From Atherix ibis (lineage: Eukaryota; Arthropoda; Insecta; Diptera; Athericidae): DNA of 64,000 bases. Location of the stretch: NCBI GenBank assembly GCA_958298945.1, contig OY282609.1, positions 38,289,212 through 38,353,211 on the forward strand. The letters run 5' to 3'. Positions 44,395-55,777 of this stretch are shown one piece after another. Each line of letters begins with the position of its first letter. Position 1 is the first letter of the stretch. The notes under the pieces are model-generated. The model searched no databases, was not told the DNA's origin, and saw only the letters and a list, made by a program, of their open reading frames with translations. The position numbers and the translations under genes are program-made.

Positions 44395-46607
44395 GTTATA
44401 GATATTTACAACTACAACATAGTTACAAGTAGATTTGAATAGTGTTAATTAACGTGAGGAGTTATGGTGAGTAAATACCCAGCTTATATCGGAGAGATAT
44501 TGGTGAGTTCGTTGGATTCGTTTACTTGAAAGTGTTGGCTGGAAACGAATGATTTTGGGACGAGAAAATAGGCGGAACGCAGGATCGTCTTGAGTTTCCA
44601 GATTAAGCCTGGGTTCCGAAATCTATTAAAAGCATGACTTATATCAAGAAACACACCTAGCCCGTACTCTTCTTTGTAAAGAGGATGCAGTGAAATCGAC
44701 GATTCGATGACACTGCTGTAGTGGAGTGTTCGAAGCGGAAGCCAAATTAATGGTTGGGAATTGAATTTGAGGATTTGAGTAGGGGATGTAAGCGCCGGAG
44801 GAATTATTTGTCTATAGGAAATGTGGCATTTTATTGGTTTATTTAGTTTAAAAATCATTTTTTTAATGGTGAATTTTCTGAGGATTGGGAAATTATTCGT
44901 AGAATGAAGTTATATAATGTTGTTGGAGAATATTAGAGGTGATCAGATCATATCGGGAAAGTGATTTTAGTACAATGAGTCTTTTGGTCACTCATTTGGA
45001 GGAAGACTCATAGGTAAGGGAATCAATAATTCTGTCTGGATTTTAGTACAATGAGTGCTGTCTAGACTGCTTTATTTTTGTTCCTTTTGGCCTAGGTACT
45101 GTCAGTTTTTCGTAAAGGGTACGTTGTTTTTTTACAAGATAAAATTTGCCTTTTTTTGTCCATAGCATTCTATTTTTGTGAGTTATTATATGTATGTAGG
45201 TTCTAAAACGTGTATTGTATTTTGAGATTTCGTCATGCAGTTCTTTTTGTAGTTTATTCAAATTTTGTTTCTCTCTGGGCATTTTTGTCTGTTTCCAATG
45301 AGCTCTTGCTTTCCGTTTTTCTTTATTTAGTCGCCTGATTATTAATGGCTGATTTCTCTGATTTTGTGGAGATTTCGCAAAAACTTTTTAAATTTTAAAC
45401 TTTGTGAAAACTTTTTAACGTTTTGTAATCTATATATAAAATTATGTACCATCATCGCCAATATAAGTATTGGAGACTATGATCAGAATTCAGATCTAAG
45501 AGGAAATTTATATATTAGTTGTAGTAAAAAGTAATCCATTATTTTGCCAATAGATGGCTTTAGGAGTCTGTATCTCCCGTTTTAAAAGTGCGATCGGGTT
45601 GCACTAGATGGCATTAGAAAGATAAGATTTCGTACTAAAAAAGTTCATACTTCTCATACAGTTTTGTAATTACTTGACTCAGTATTTTTTTAGCACGCGT
45701 CAAAGATGGACACCAACAAAGAGAAAATACGCCATATTTTACAGTTTTTTTCGATAAAGGCGAAAACGCAAGCCAGGCAGCTGAAAATGTGAATAGTGTT
45801 TATGGTCCTGATACTGTAACAGCCAATCACGCGCAATTTTGGTGTCGTCGATTCCGTTCCGGTAATTTTGATGTCAAAGATGCACCACGCTCTGGAAGGC
45901 CAATTGTCGAAAATGTCGATAATATAATGGAAATCGTCGAGTCCGACCGTCACGTAAGCACTGTTTCGATTGCCCAGGAGCTAAACATTGCACAAAAAAC
46001 CGTTTGGAACCACTTAAATAAGGCTGGATAATAAGGCTTATGCATCCACCTTATAGTAAGGACCTGGCACCAAGTGATTACCACCTCTTCCTGTCTATGA
46101 CGAATGATTTTGCAGGTGAAAAATTTGCCTGAAGAGAAGATTGTGAAAATCGGCTCTCCCAGTTTTTTGCCAATAGGGACGAGGGTTTCTATGAGAGAGG
46201 CATTATGAAATTACCTCTAAAATGGCAACAAGTTATCGAACAAAACGGTGCATATTTGACCTAAATCGTATCATTCTATCTCTGCTAAATAAAACCTTCA
46301 ATTAAATGCAAAAATAATGGAATTCTTTTTACTACACCTTATATATGTTGGAGGAATTCACGATACTAGTTATAAAATAATCTAGTATATCAGGAAGCTG
46401 TGATCCCGAATTCAACCAGTATGTGGGAGTCGGAGGTGAAATGACTTGATAAGAGGAAGATGAAAGCATCTCGTTTAGAATCTTTCCGCAGAGGTTGGCA
46501 ACGCGAAAACTCCATTTTGGATGTTTGGTGTTAAAATCATTGCCAGCGATGAAGGAATTTCCCAGAGCTTGGAAAAAGGATATAAATTTATGGGAGGAAG
46601 AGCTTGT
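44395..46607 (-). mobile_element. Jockey-type LINE copy, interrupted by a mini-mariner
   Basis: Degraded minus-strand copy of the 12,790-14,849 family. The 3' end at 44,400 has the conserved CTATGTTGTAGTTGTAAATA. The RT C-terminal half is deleted at 44,480, where the sequence jumps to the NELTNISPI block. 44,858-44,484 encodes GVFLDISHAFNRFRNPGLIWKL. 45,282-45,043 matches the region before the RT. Endonuclease lies at 46,600-46,340: FIAGNDFNTKHPKWSFRVAN and PDILDYFITSIVN. The endonuclease is split by the mariner at 45,516-46,340. It stops at about 46,605 against another mariner. Several stops; inactive. Confidence 0.83.
45516..46340 (+). mobile_element. Internally deleted mariner inside the LINE
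   Basis: About 825 bp with inverted ends GTTGTAGTAAAAAGTAATCC and the reverse complement of GGTGTAGTAAAAAGAATTCC. 45,789-46,031 encodes the paired DNA-binding region of a mariner transposase: NSVYGPDTVTANHAQFWCRR, GNFDVKDAPRSGRP, HVSTVSIAQELNIAQKTV. The frame then jumps straight to the C-terminus at 46,040 (HPPYSKDLAPSDYHLFLSM with the third Asp, then ANRDEGFYERGI). The middle with the first two catalytic Asp is gone. The two LINE halves on either side fit together, which shows insertion after the LINE. One stop follows GEKFA. Confidence 0.88.
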
Positions 46608-47455
46608 CATGTCTTTGTTGATAATCCATCCTTTTTTCACGCAGAGCACGGTGCAATTTGATCAGTTGTTGGTGGTAGCGGTGGGTATTAACAGTTTCAC
46701 CAGGTTTCAACATCGTTGTTGAAAACGCACAGCATCGTTTTCCGTCCGAAGCGATTTGGTCTTCGGGAAGATGTTGATGGTTGGCCGGGATCAACCCACG
46801 ATTTCTTGCATTTAGGATTTCGAAATATATCCACTTTTCATCGCCTGTCACAATCGGATGCAGGAACGACTTTCTTTTTTGTCTGGCGAGCAAGATTCCG
46901 CATGTGTTTTGGCGTCGCTCCATCTGCCTATCGTTTACTTCATGCGGCACCCTTTTTCCGATCTTTTCAATCTTCCCCATGGCACGCAGGCGCATGGAAA
47001 TGGCTGGTTGAGTAACACCCAATTGCTCCGCGAGCATTTTTTGCGATTGGGTATTGTCTTCATCCAAAAGAGCCTGCAATTGATGGTCCTCAACCTTCCT
47101 AGGCCTATTTTCACGCTTCTTGTCCCACAAGTCAAAATTGCTGTCTTTGGACCGACGAAGCCAATTACGGCACGTTGTTTCTGATAAAGCACTGTCACCA
47201 TAGGCCTCCATAAGCATTCGATGCGATTCGGCAGCCGTTTACTCAAATTAAAGCAGAAAAGCAGAGCTTCACGCATATGCTCTTTTTCTGGCACAAAACT
47301 AGACATGATTACAAAACGAAAAATGTATGTTGTTGTACGAAATTGCTAACAATGTGCACTGATTAATGTTGACAGATGTCAAAATCAAAAAAAAACTATG
47401 GCGTGCCCATGGTAGCTTAATACGCACACTCACGCCATCTATAACCAAACAGCGG
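46605..47455 (-). mobile_element. Mauritiana-like mariner, 3'-truncated
   Basis: Minus-strand transposase starting at ATG 47,306 (MSSFVPEKEHMREALLFCF). A frameshift near 47,225 moves into the frame 47,217-46,588, which reads NFDLWDKKRENRPRKVED, LQALLDEDNTQSQKMLAEQL, GKRVPHEVNDRQMERR, and KSFLHPIVTGDEKWIYFE with the first Asp, then LKPGETVNTHRYHQQLI. It ends at YQQRHDK, just before the HDNA block that holds the second Asp, where LINE endonuclease sequence begins. The right end lies in the leader near 47,455 (ends not proven). Phrases such as ALLDEDNTQ and HELNERQMERR are typical of the mauritiana subfamily. Confidence 0.85.
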
Positions 47456-48852
47456 ATTTAAGCTTATACACGTGGTATACATATGTATGTATATTAATAT
47501 CAGCTGGTAAAACAAAATAGTTAATTAAAAATAAAGTACTAAGAACACTAATCTATCTGATTGTAATTATGAACACAGTACATATAACAAAAACAATTTT
47601 ATTTTGATTATTTTTATTTATATTGATTAACAAAATTTAAATTATTACAGTTGCAAACTATTCTGTTTTCACCATAAACTTCTTTTAAAATATAATAAAT
47701 AAAATATAAAATAACACAACTGCAAAATACTAGCAATGAATCTAAACATATATGTATTTCCATACATATGTGCATAACAAGATGTATATATTACAAGAAA
47801 AAAACTATATTTTAGAGACATGTTAAACAGTAATAATAAAATTATATAAACAATTTTAGGAACATTAAGTTCAACAGGAGTATAGTCTAAGATGACAATA
47901 TTCAGATAGTACATATTTCATGCTGAAGGGGTCCAAAATTTGGGCTGATATGTGCTGTCACACCCATCATGAACAGAAAAATCATGCCAAAACATAAAGA
48001 GGATAATGGAGATATCCGTGGGTATCAAGTTCTCCATGGGAGGGAAAGGAAGACGGGAAAAGAAAAGAATAAAAACTCAAAAATAATTATTTTTCTTAAG
48101 AGATAAGAAAATAAAAATAAGAAGAAAGGAAAAGAATAAATAAAAAAAGTCCTAAAGGAAACAAAAAAAAATATATAACAGAAACAGCAGAAGAAAAATA
48201 AAAAAATTGGTGTAAGCGACCGGCGACCTATAAATTATTGCTTATGCATTCAATTCAATCATCAAAGATTTGTACAAACTTGTTGCCTTTTTAGTATATA
48301 TTCGATAGAAAATCAGTTTATTTTATAGTATTAATAAAATTACAATTGCTCGTTTTTTCTATTTATTTTTAAATTTTTTAATATACAAAAACAGTACTTC
48401 TTTATTTAAATTGATTGAAATTTTTTTTTATAATTATTTTTAAGTATGTAATCAACACTTCACTGATTTATAGAAAGAATAATAAAAAAATATACGCACC
48501 CACGAACCGAATCTCTCCACGGATGAACACCGAATATCTCTCTGATAGCCTCATGACGCCGACCCACTCGTATGCAATCGTATGTATGATCATATCGCAT
48601 GATCGTTGATTCGACGAAGCGTATTCGGATCATGGCATCTTCTGGCAGTAGTGCTATCTGAGGTAATACTCTCATAATACGACGACCTTGGTGATTTTTA
48701 CCCCACTTCTTTGGTAACGACCAAACCATCAACGCCATCGATAAGGCTACCATGACAAATAATTATAACAAGCAAGCAAAACAGAAGATTTTATATTTTA
48801 TGCAGTGCCATTCGTATGCATACGAAGTAACTGGTCTGTAAGTGAATATATA
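47456..48852. other. Intergenic, weak repeat debris
   Basis: 47,975-48,060 resembles 3,975-4,050 and 8,200-8,240. 48,100-48,200 is purine-rich. 48,753-48,460 (-) holds an unrecognised 97-codon frame described separately. Nothing else seen. Confidence 0.4.
48460..48753 (-). CDS. Unrecognised ORF, possibly a transposase fragment
   Basis: A 97-codon minus-strand frame starting MVALSMALMVWSLPKKWGKN, then HQGRRIMRVLPQIALLPEDA and YDHTYDCIRVGRRHE. The spacing of HQGRR-LPQI-LLPEDA followed by a helical stretch is loosely like the C-terminal part of insect MULE transposases, but I cannot assign it. Composition is GC-richer than the flanks. No neighbour with terminal repeats is seen. Confidence 0.25.
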   Translation of the reverse strand: MVALSMALMVWSLPKKWGKNHQGRRIMRVLPQIALLPEDAMIRIRFVESTIMRYDHTYDCIRVGRRHEAIREIFGVHPWRDSVRGCVYFFIILSINQ

Positions 48853-49748
48853 GGGTTTTCCAAAAAGAGTGATATGATTTATTTTCACAAAAAATACACT
48901 AATTGTTAAGAAAACTCAAATTTTTTTTATTTAATGTGAAGTACAATCGATACAATTAAGTTCTGAATAAAGATGGCCTCCACGACTTCTTTTGCAGGAA
49001 CGAATTCGATGAAGCCAATTTTCGAGCACTTTTTCCACTAAATCAAGTCGTATGTCATAAATAGCATGTTCAATATTGACTTCTGAAGCTTGGAGAGAGT
49101 CTGGTTTATTGCTTAAGACCAATGACTTCAAATAACCCCACAAGAAATAGTCTAATGGTGTTAAATCACAACTTCTTGGAGGCCATTCAATATCACAATT
49201 TCTTGAAATAATCGAATCTCCGAACTTTTCTCGCAATAATTCAATTGTTGCACGTGCTGTGTGGCACGTAGCCCCATTTTGTTGGAACCAAATGTTGTCA
49301 AGATCAACTTCTTCCAATTTCGGCCATAAAAAGTTGGTTATCATCGATCTATACCGCTCTCCATTGACAGTAACGGTGTTACCAGCTTCATTTCGAAAGA
49401 AGTACGGACCGATGATTCCACCAGACCAAAAACCACACCAAATTGTCAATTTAGGTGAATGTAATGGGTGTTTATGAATAATTTGTGGATTTTCTTCGCA
49501 CCAGAATCGACGGTTCTGATTATTTACCGCACCACTCAGATGAAAGTGAGCGCACGAAAAGTTGCAATTGGAGAACGATTATTTTGATTATAAAATTGTA
49601 TTAATTTGTAAACGTTATTCTTGCGTATATCTCTCCATGATGAAATTGTAAACATTACTGAATACAATGAAAAAAAATGACAGATCATGACATATTACAA
49701 ATGGCCGAAACTTCACTTAGAAATCATATCACTCTTTTTGGAAAACCC
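48853..49748 (-). mobile_element. IS630/Tc1/mariner element with perfect 28-bp TIRs
   Basis: An 896-bp transposon whose ends are perfect 28-bp inverted repeats (GGGTTTTCCAAAAAGAGTGA...), flanked by TA on both sides. The minus-strand ORF 49,449-48,931 is the C-terminal part of a DDE transposase: LTIWCGFWSGGIIGPYFF, WFQQNGATCHTARATIELL, WPPRSCDLTPLDYFLWGYLK, and RSCKRSRGGHL. The second catalytic Asp of QQDGA is Asn here. A deletion joins a remnant of the N-terminal helix-turn-helix (RYTQE near 49,640) directly to SGAVNNQNRRFW at about 49,530, removing the first Asp. The element cannot move itself, but identical ends suggest recent mobilisation in trans. Confidence 0.92.
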
Positions 49749-50226
49749 TATATGTGTTAATAATATTATTTTTTATAAACAAAAATGTTTTGATAAATAT
49801 CTGATTGAATTCTTGTAATAAATTGAACATTTGCATATAAAATTAGAAAATGGAAATTGTAAATATTTAAATGAATATATAACCCATCACAAGTTGGTTA
49901 TAATTTAGAGAAAAAAAAATCAATTTAAAAAAAAGACAAAAATATGCATGTGGAACGGAAAATATTGGATTGAAATATATTAATTAAAGTTTTCTTTTCA
50001 TTTTTTGCACGGCTTTAGTATACGAGTGGTTATTTTTACGTCTAAATTTTTTCTTTCATTTTCCATTTTCTTTTTTTTCATTTTCCATTCTTTTGCATCT
50101 AAACATTAACCGTTAGATTTAATTTTAACCCACTAAAGGCTTATACAGTTTCAGTTTTGTTTTTTTCGTGTAACCCAAGTTTATTTAAAAAAGTTATTTT
50201 AAGCAAACGGGTTTCAAGAATATATA
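49749..50226. other. AT-rich spacer between two transposons
   Basis: No gene recognised. TCATTTTCCATT is repeated near 50,055 and 50,080. Confidence 0.45.
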
Positions 50227-51061
50227 CGAGGTCTGTTCAAAAAGTATCGCGAATTTTGAATTTCCGTGGGTTACGTATATTTGATTTTCGTTTTTTTGTG
50301 GCGTTATGTTGGTACTTATGTCTCTCACTTATGCCGACAATTTCGGCCATTTTGAATGTTCAGTTAATTTTTGACAGCTGCTTTGCTTGCATGTGTTTTG
50401 GCTCGTCTTCGATTTTTGCCCATTCCAAAAATTGGATCGAAGAATCTGTTTCGAGCCCAAAAAAAAGTCACAGGGGGCCAGATCTTGTGAATACGGCGGC
50501 TGCGGCATTATTAGTGTGTTGTTTTTGGCCAAAAATTCGCGCCAAGCAACGATGCGTTATCATGGTGCAAAAGCCAATTTTTATTCTTCCACAAATCCGT
50601 GCGTTTCTGGCGGATTGCTTCGCGCAACTTGCGCATAACTTGCCGGTAATATTCCTTATTAACCGTTCTACACTGTGGCAAGAACTCATGATGCACCACG
50701 CCCCTGCAATCAAAGAAAACTGTAAGCAAAACCTACACATTCGACCGAACTTGGCGCGCTTTTTTTGATCTTGGGTCGTGCGGCAGCTTTCATTGGGATG
50801 ATTGAGCTTTGGTTTCCACGTCATAACCATAAACCCATGATTCGTCATTAGCTATGATCCTTTGCAGGAAATTTGGGTCGTCGCGGACAGAATCCAACAG
50901 CTTCTTAGCAGTGTTAATGCGATGCTGGTTTTGGTCGAAAATGGGCAAAAATCGGCCGAACTTGTCGGTATAAGTGAGAGACATGAGTACCAACATAACG
51001 TCACAAAAAATCGAATATATATAACCCGCGGAAATTCGCGATACTTTTATAACAGACCTCG
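50227..51061 (-). mobile_element. Mariner (DD34D), damaged, complete ends
   Basis: 835-bp element, ends CGAGGTCTGTTCAAAAAGTA and reverse complement of CGAGGTCTGTTATAAAAGTA, flanked by TA. The minus strand carries transposase blocks across frames: FDQNQHRINTAKKLL and IANDESWVYGYDVETKAQSS with the first Asp (about 50,870-50,800), then LTVFFDCRGVVHHEFLPQ, NWLLHHDNA (second Asp) and PPYSQDLAPCDFF (third Asp, about 50,500). The N-terminal DNA-binding half is missing: the sequence goes from TDKFGRFLP in the leader into the linker. Several frameshifts. Resembles the transposase type often annotated as SETMAR-like in insects. Confidence 0.9.
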
Positions 51062-51079
51062 TATATATATTCTTCATAT

Positions 51080-51258
51080 AAAAAAAAGTCCAAACGGGTT
51101 TAAAATTTATGTATCATAGTAAATTGTATAGCTGGTTAGTCTAAACGGGTCTCAAATTTATTTGATATATAAATCAAATAAATTTTAAACCCGTTTAGAC
51201 TTACCAGCTATACAATTTACTATGATACATAAATTTTAAACCCGTTTGGACTTTTTTT
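51080..51258. repeat. Large palindrome, 86-bp arms
   Basis: Left arm 51,081-51,166 and right arm 51,173-51,258 are inverted with about three mismatches and a 6-base loop. Each arm contains two direct copies of GTC(C/T)AAACGGGT-T-AAATTTAT. It starts 18 bases after the mariner at 50,227-51,061. Confidence 0.93.
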
Positions 51259-53373
51259 ATAGCAAATTAATAAAACATAAATATTCTTAACACATTTGAA
51301 GTTAGAGGTCTTTTATAAAAAATGAATAAAATATATGGTATTTAGACTTAGATCCTATAATACGATATATTATAGTAAATAAATATTATATTTTTAACTC
51401 AGTTGGACTTACAAGCTCTTTTAATATATATATAATTATATATTTCCAAAATCTGTAAATATATAAAATGTAATAAAAAATTCCATTCATATTTGATTGA
51501 ACGCAAGGATAGTGAAAATAGTAAAAGGTATTTTTGTATACAATTTCTAAAAGTTAAATATTATTAAAAGAAATATGTAAGAATATCGAAAAGTCTTATT
51601 TTATTACAATTTTTATGTTATAAAATATTAAAAGTTTTCTAAAATTGTATTTGATTTTAAAAAACTCTTCTTTCAACGAATATATATGAAGAAGCATTTT
51701 TTATTGAAAAGTTTCATTATTGATTACAGATGCAAAATTTTTAGATACGAGTATGAGATCGATGAGAAAAAAATTGTATTACAATTTCATGTTTCTGAAG
51801 ACCGTTAGTAAGTCCTTTTATGTCCTTTATATATGAAGAATGCAAATATATCATCATACATATATGTACATATACTATTATATTTAAGAATTGGGTATAT
51901 GATATATATACATGAATGTTGAATAGTAAACGGAATAAAAATAATACTACTTTCTGATACTAGACCATGGTTGGATAGTTCCACTCTTGATTTCATCCCT
52001 ATGCGGTATCTAAAGTACTTTATATGTTCTTACACGTATGTTCAACACAATAGCTTTTTGCTTAGAATAGAATGATAGAGTATCGAAAAGACTAGAAAAG
52101 AAAAATATTTATTCATAGAATAACCATTTCCGTTTAATATGAATTACAGTATTACTGTTATTCATATTAAATGGAAATGGTTATTCTATGAATAAATATC
52201 TTGATATGAACAACTATAATGTTAAATTGCCCGCGTAAAATTACTGAATTTTTTAGTAATATTATAAGTTAAATTTACTTTTATTGATATATAACGACCT
52301 GTAAGGAATATTTTAGATTTTTCATTTTTACGCCTTTTAAATTCTATATTCAAAGTAGTACAATTGACTTTAAAAATTAGCTTTCCCCTTTTTCCAAAAA
52401 AAAGTCAATACCTTTGATTTTTTAGAAACTTTTGAAAATTAACCATCTATTTTTTTGAGGATTTATAATTACCAAAGAAAGCCTCACGGTATCGTAAAAA
52501 AGGATCGAAATTAATTTTTTGTACAACAATTTTAAACTAATATTTAACAGCTAACTTATCCTATTCAAAGTAGTTCCCTAGAGCAGCGTTATTTGTATTC
52601 ATCATAAGAGGGCTGGAAGGCTTACACTAACTTATCCTCGGTTACACTGCTTTGGATGTATTCGACGGTACCAAGATAATGTCATTTCAAGTATTTTTTT
52701 GATTTTGTGGAATAAAAAAAATGCATATTGCTTAAGATACACGTACACCAGAGGAATTAATTTTTTCGATAAAAGCATATATATGAAAATCGCCATATAG
52801 TGGAGAAAATAACCCCTCTTCCGATCCTTTTAAGGACTTCTTTTAAAAATTATTTTGACAAAAATATTAATCGATGGCCTGCTTAACTCAGAAGAGCCGT
52901 GCCTTGTTCCACATTTTCATCTATTTTCGATTTTGTAAAAAAGCATCTAAGACTCTTCAATGTCTTATCTGATGCGAATAACCTTTTTTGACCCTTTCAA
53001 GACCTTCTTATTATCTTCAACATACACTGACCCCATAAAAGTCCTTACCAACTCTTGGATTAACTTAGCTTAACACAAAATTTGATATGATATCGTTCCT
53101 TCAGATTTTGCTCTTCTATCTTTTCTGATGTACTATAAAACACATTTTAGTGTCGCATAGTTACCAGATGGGGTCGAAAAATTGGACAGCGAACCTAGGA
53201 AGGACTAATGTACAATCTATGCAAGGGAGGGGGGTAATGTTGGCTTTCACTTTCTGATGCAAGTCTTATTATTTTTATCTCACAACTTGTAGAATAATTT
53301 GTTGACACAGTATGCTTGCGATTGGATAGAAAACAGCGTTTTCCCAACTACTACCTAAAAAGTCGCTCCATTC
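51259..53373. other. AT-rich intergenic, one hairpin
   Basis: No recognisable gene. Contains the 40-bp hairpin at 52,105-52,199. 52,630-52,690 weakly resembles 59,430-59,480 (GACCGTACCAAGAT). Confidence 0.5.
52105..52199. repeat. 40-bp inverted repeat
   Basis: Arms 52,105-52,144 and 52,160-52,199 (ATATTTATTCATAGAATAAC... ) with one mismatch and a 15-base loop. Both a stable cruciform candidate and a possible foldback relic. Confidence 0.93.
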
Positions 53374-55555
53374 AATGTTGACTTATTCCACTAATGTGGA
53401 AACTGCTCAGTGATCATGAATATGGTTAGCAGTATTGGCAGATCCTTCTCAGTGATGTTAGTCTACAAAACAATAGCTACAAAATTTTATCTATGATCCG
53501 ATAAGTCACATGTACAATTGGTAGTAATTTAAATTTAAGATAAAAGATTGATCTTAAAGTGTACGTAATCTGTATGTTTACAATTTTCTTTCTTATAAAT
53601 TTAAAGGTTTTTGAACATGTTTCAAAGACTCAGATTCTATTTTTATTTAGTTTCACAACAACGCGGTCTATTTGCTATAATAAATACGAGAATATAACTT
53701 CAACAATTTTTTCAAATCACAATTATATATAATTCATATTTAAATACCTTCAATTCACATTTAAATTTAAAAAAAAAACCTCTTTTGGGGGTTGCTTTCG
53801 TTTTAAAGTTATTATAAGGAAAATGTTCCTAATTATTTTACTGTAAAATTTTCATCCCTTATGGAAGGTATTCACGTATGGTACATAATACATACATGTA
53901 TGCATATGTGCAAAATTAGAAAATAGAATCATACAAGTTTTGACACAGGAATAATCATACCTGCAGGAAAATCACGATCAAATATTTATCTTTTGTGTGG
54001 TAATATTCAGCCAAGGGTAGATAATGTATACGTGACAAGGCAAGATTATAACATTGGCCGGCATAACTTTTCAATACATATGTCTATCCACAGTTTCATA
54101 TATGTACACATATGTATATGAGACTATTTATGCTGATATTTGGTGGATTTTGTTATTCCAAACTAAAACGATATGCAATGAATAAGTGAGGCTAATTAAA
54201 TTAATGGAAATTAGCTAGATGGGATTGTTGGAAGCGAAATTTATATATTGAATTTTCGACCATCTGAATATAGACATTCGATCAAAATATAGGCTAGAAC
54301 GTGAAAGATATTTACAACTCTATGGAATTTAGTATTTATCAATTTGTGTAAAGATATGTAAACATGTGAACTAAACAGAAACCACATAAGTGGTCACTTA
54401 TATTGGTTAACTATAGAAAAAACCGCAATTGCTAAGTAAATAATCTACGAAACCAATTTTTACTGATTTATATAGATAATTTCTATTAAAATTCAACCTC
54501 GTATTTTATCTTAAAATAAGTGGTTTAACAGAACGATAACTATGGTCAGCCATAACTGTTAGATTGACGTGTCAATGACGGTGGTCTGATTACTTTCCGA
54601 TGGGGGTTTTATTAAATTCATATTTTCCCATAGTCAAAAATTCATGTACAATTTCCGAATATGTAAAAATATACGGCAAGTGTAGGAAAGTCATTTATAA
54701 GAATAAAATTTTGAGTTTATGAATTTGTATACTAATGTCAGTGATTATTAATATATGATGATATTTTAACTCAATGCTTATATTCTACTCCAACTTAGAG
54801 CTGCTTACATTCGGAAACGATATTAGTAAATTTCTTATTATAAAAATGATTCGATGATCATATTTAATTTTTTGTTCTATTTTCATAATTTAATAAGAAA
54901 TGTAAGTTTATAGAAGTTCCGTTTCATGTTTTGAAATGTAAACTTTTATATGCAAATAAATGAAACTAAAAAAAAACTCTTTTTTTTAATTTCTAATTCT
55001 AAATTTATAAAATCGCAGTTATTTAATTAATTCAAATAAGTTCGACTATTATTTAAAAAATATTCGTCAAAGCGATATGTACAAATATTTGAGCAGTATA
55101 CATATGCGAGTAACTTTAAAGCTTTATTCCGTTTTTGTCCTCAAATTTGGCACTTCAATTATCTATTCTTATGTTATACTCCATAGTGTTCGAGTTGTAC
55201 TAACAAAACTTCAATATTTTGACAGATTTTATTATCCAGTTCTTCAGTAAAATTACTTGACCAAACACTGTAGTACAGTGACAGGAACATCTTGTTTGGG
55301 GCTATTTAATTATCGTTCATGTACAATATCAGTGCTGTTGTGCAATCTTATATTATATTATCCTTCCCATCTTAATATTTTTATATTGTTTGATATTAAC
55401 TTAGTCTATAACAACAGTCCTATATTTTCTAGTTTACTCCCTAAAACAAACATATAAACCGCTCACATTGTCACAATCCAAGTTAGAAAATTAAATTAAA
55501 GGGCTTTTCAGTCAGTCCATTTATTCTTTGAGAGGTAATTATTTTGATATTTTAA

Positions 55556-55777
55556 ATGACAGCACTACCATTCTTATACATTTGTATTTTTCTACAGCTA
55601 ACATTTATTCGTGGAGAACTATACGATTCAAAAACGCGTCGAAATGGTAAAATCTCCCCGAATCCCAGATTTGATCGAAAATCATATTCAGCACCTCATA
55701 AAGCTATATTTAAAATAGGTTGCGAAAAATACGTGTATTGCGAAAAAACACGTGCAGTGTGCCTACTGAATAAGTGA
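55556..55777 (+). CDS. Putative small secreted peptide, copy 1
   Basis: A 73-codon ORF with a true ATG. Residues 1-20 (MTALPFLYICIFLQLTFIRG) form a hydrophobic core with a small residue near the end and look like a signal peptide. The remainder is basic (SKTRRNGKI, RFDRKSYSAPHK) and ends IGCEKYVYCEKTRAVCLLNK, with three cysteines. No family recognised. An accessory-gland, antimicrobial or venom-like peptide is conceivable but only inferred from the layout. The sequence ATTTTTCTACAG at the signal-peptide region looks like a splice acceptor and GAGAG|GTAATT 65 bases upstream like a donor. If that intron is real, the signal peptide is intronic and no ATG remains in frame. Upstream 55,257-55,457 is open but has no ATG. 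Confidence 0.45.
   Translation: MTALPFLYICIFLQLTFIRGELYDSKTRRNGKISPNPRFDRKSYSAPHKAIFKIGCEKYVYCEKTRAVCLLNK

Noticed and set aside
55257..55457. 66-codon open stretch, repeated at 57,810
   Set aside because: It begins at TTG rather than ATG, has no recognisable motif, and lies in AT-rich DNA. It was duplicated only because the unit was.
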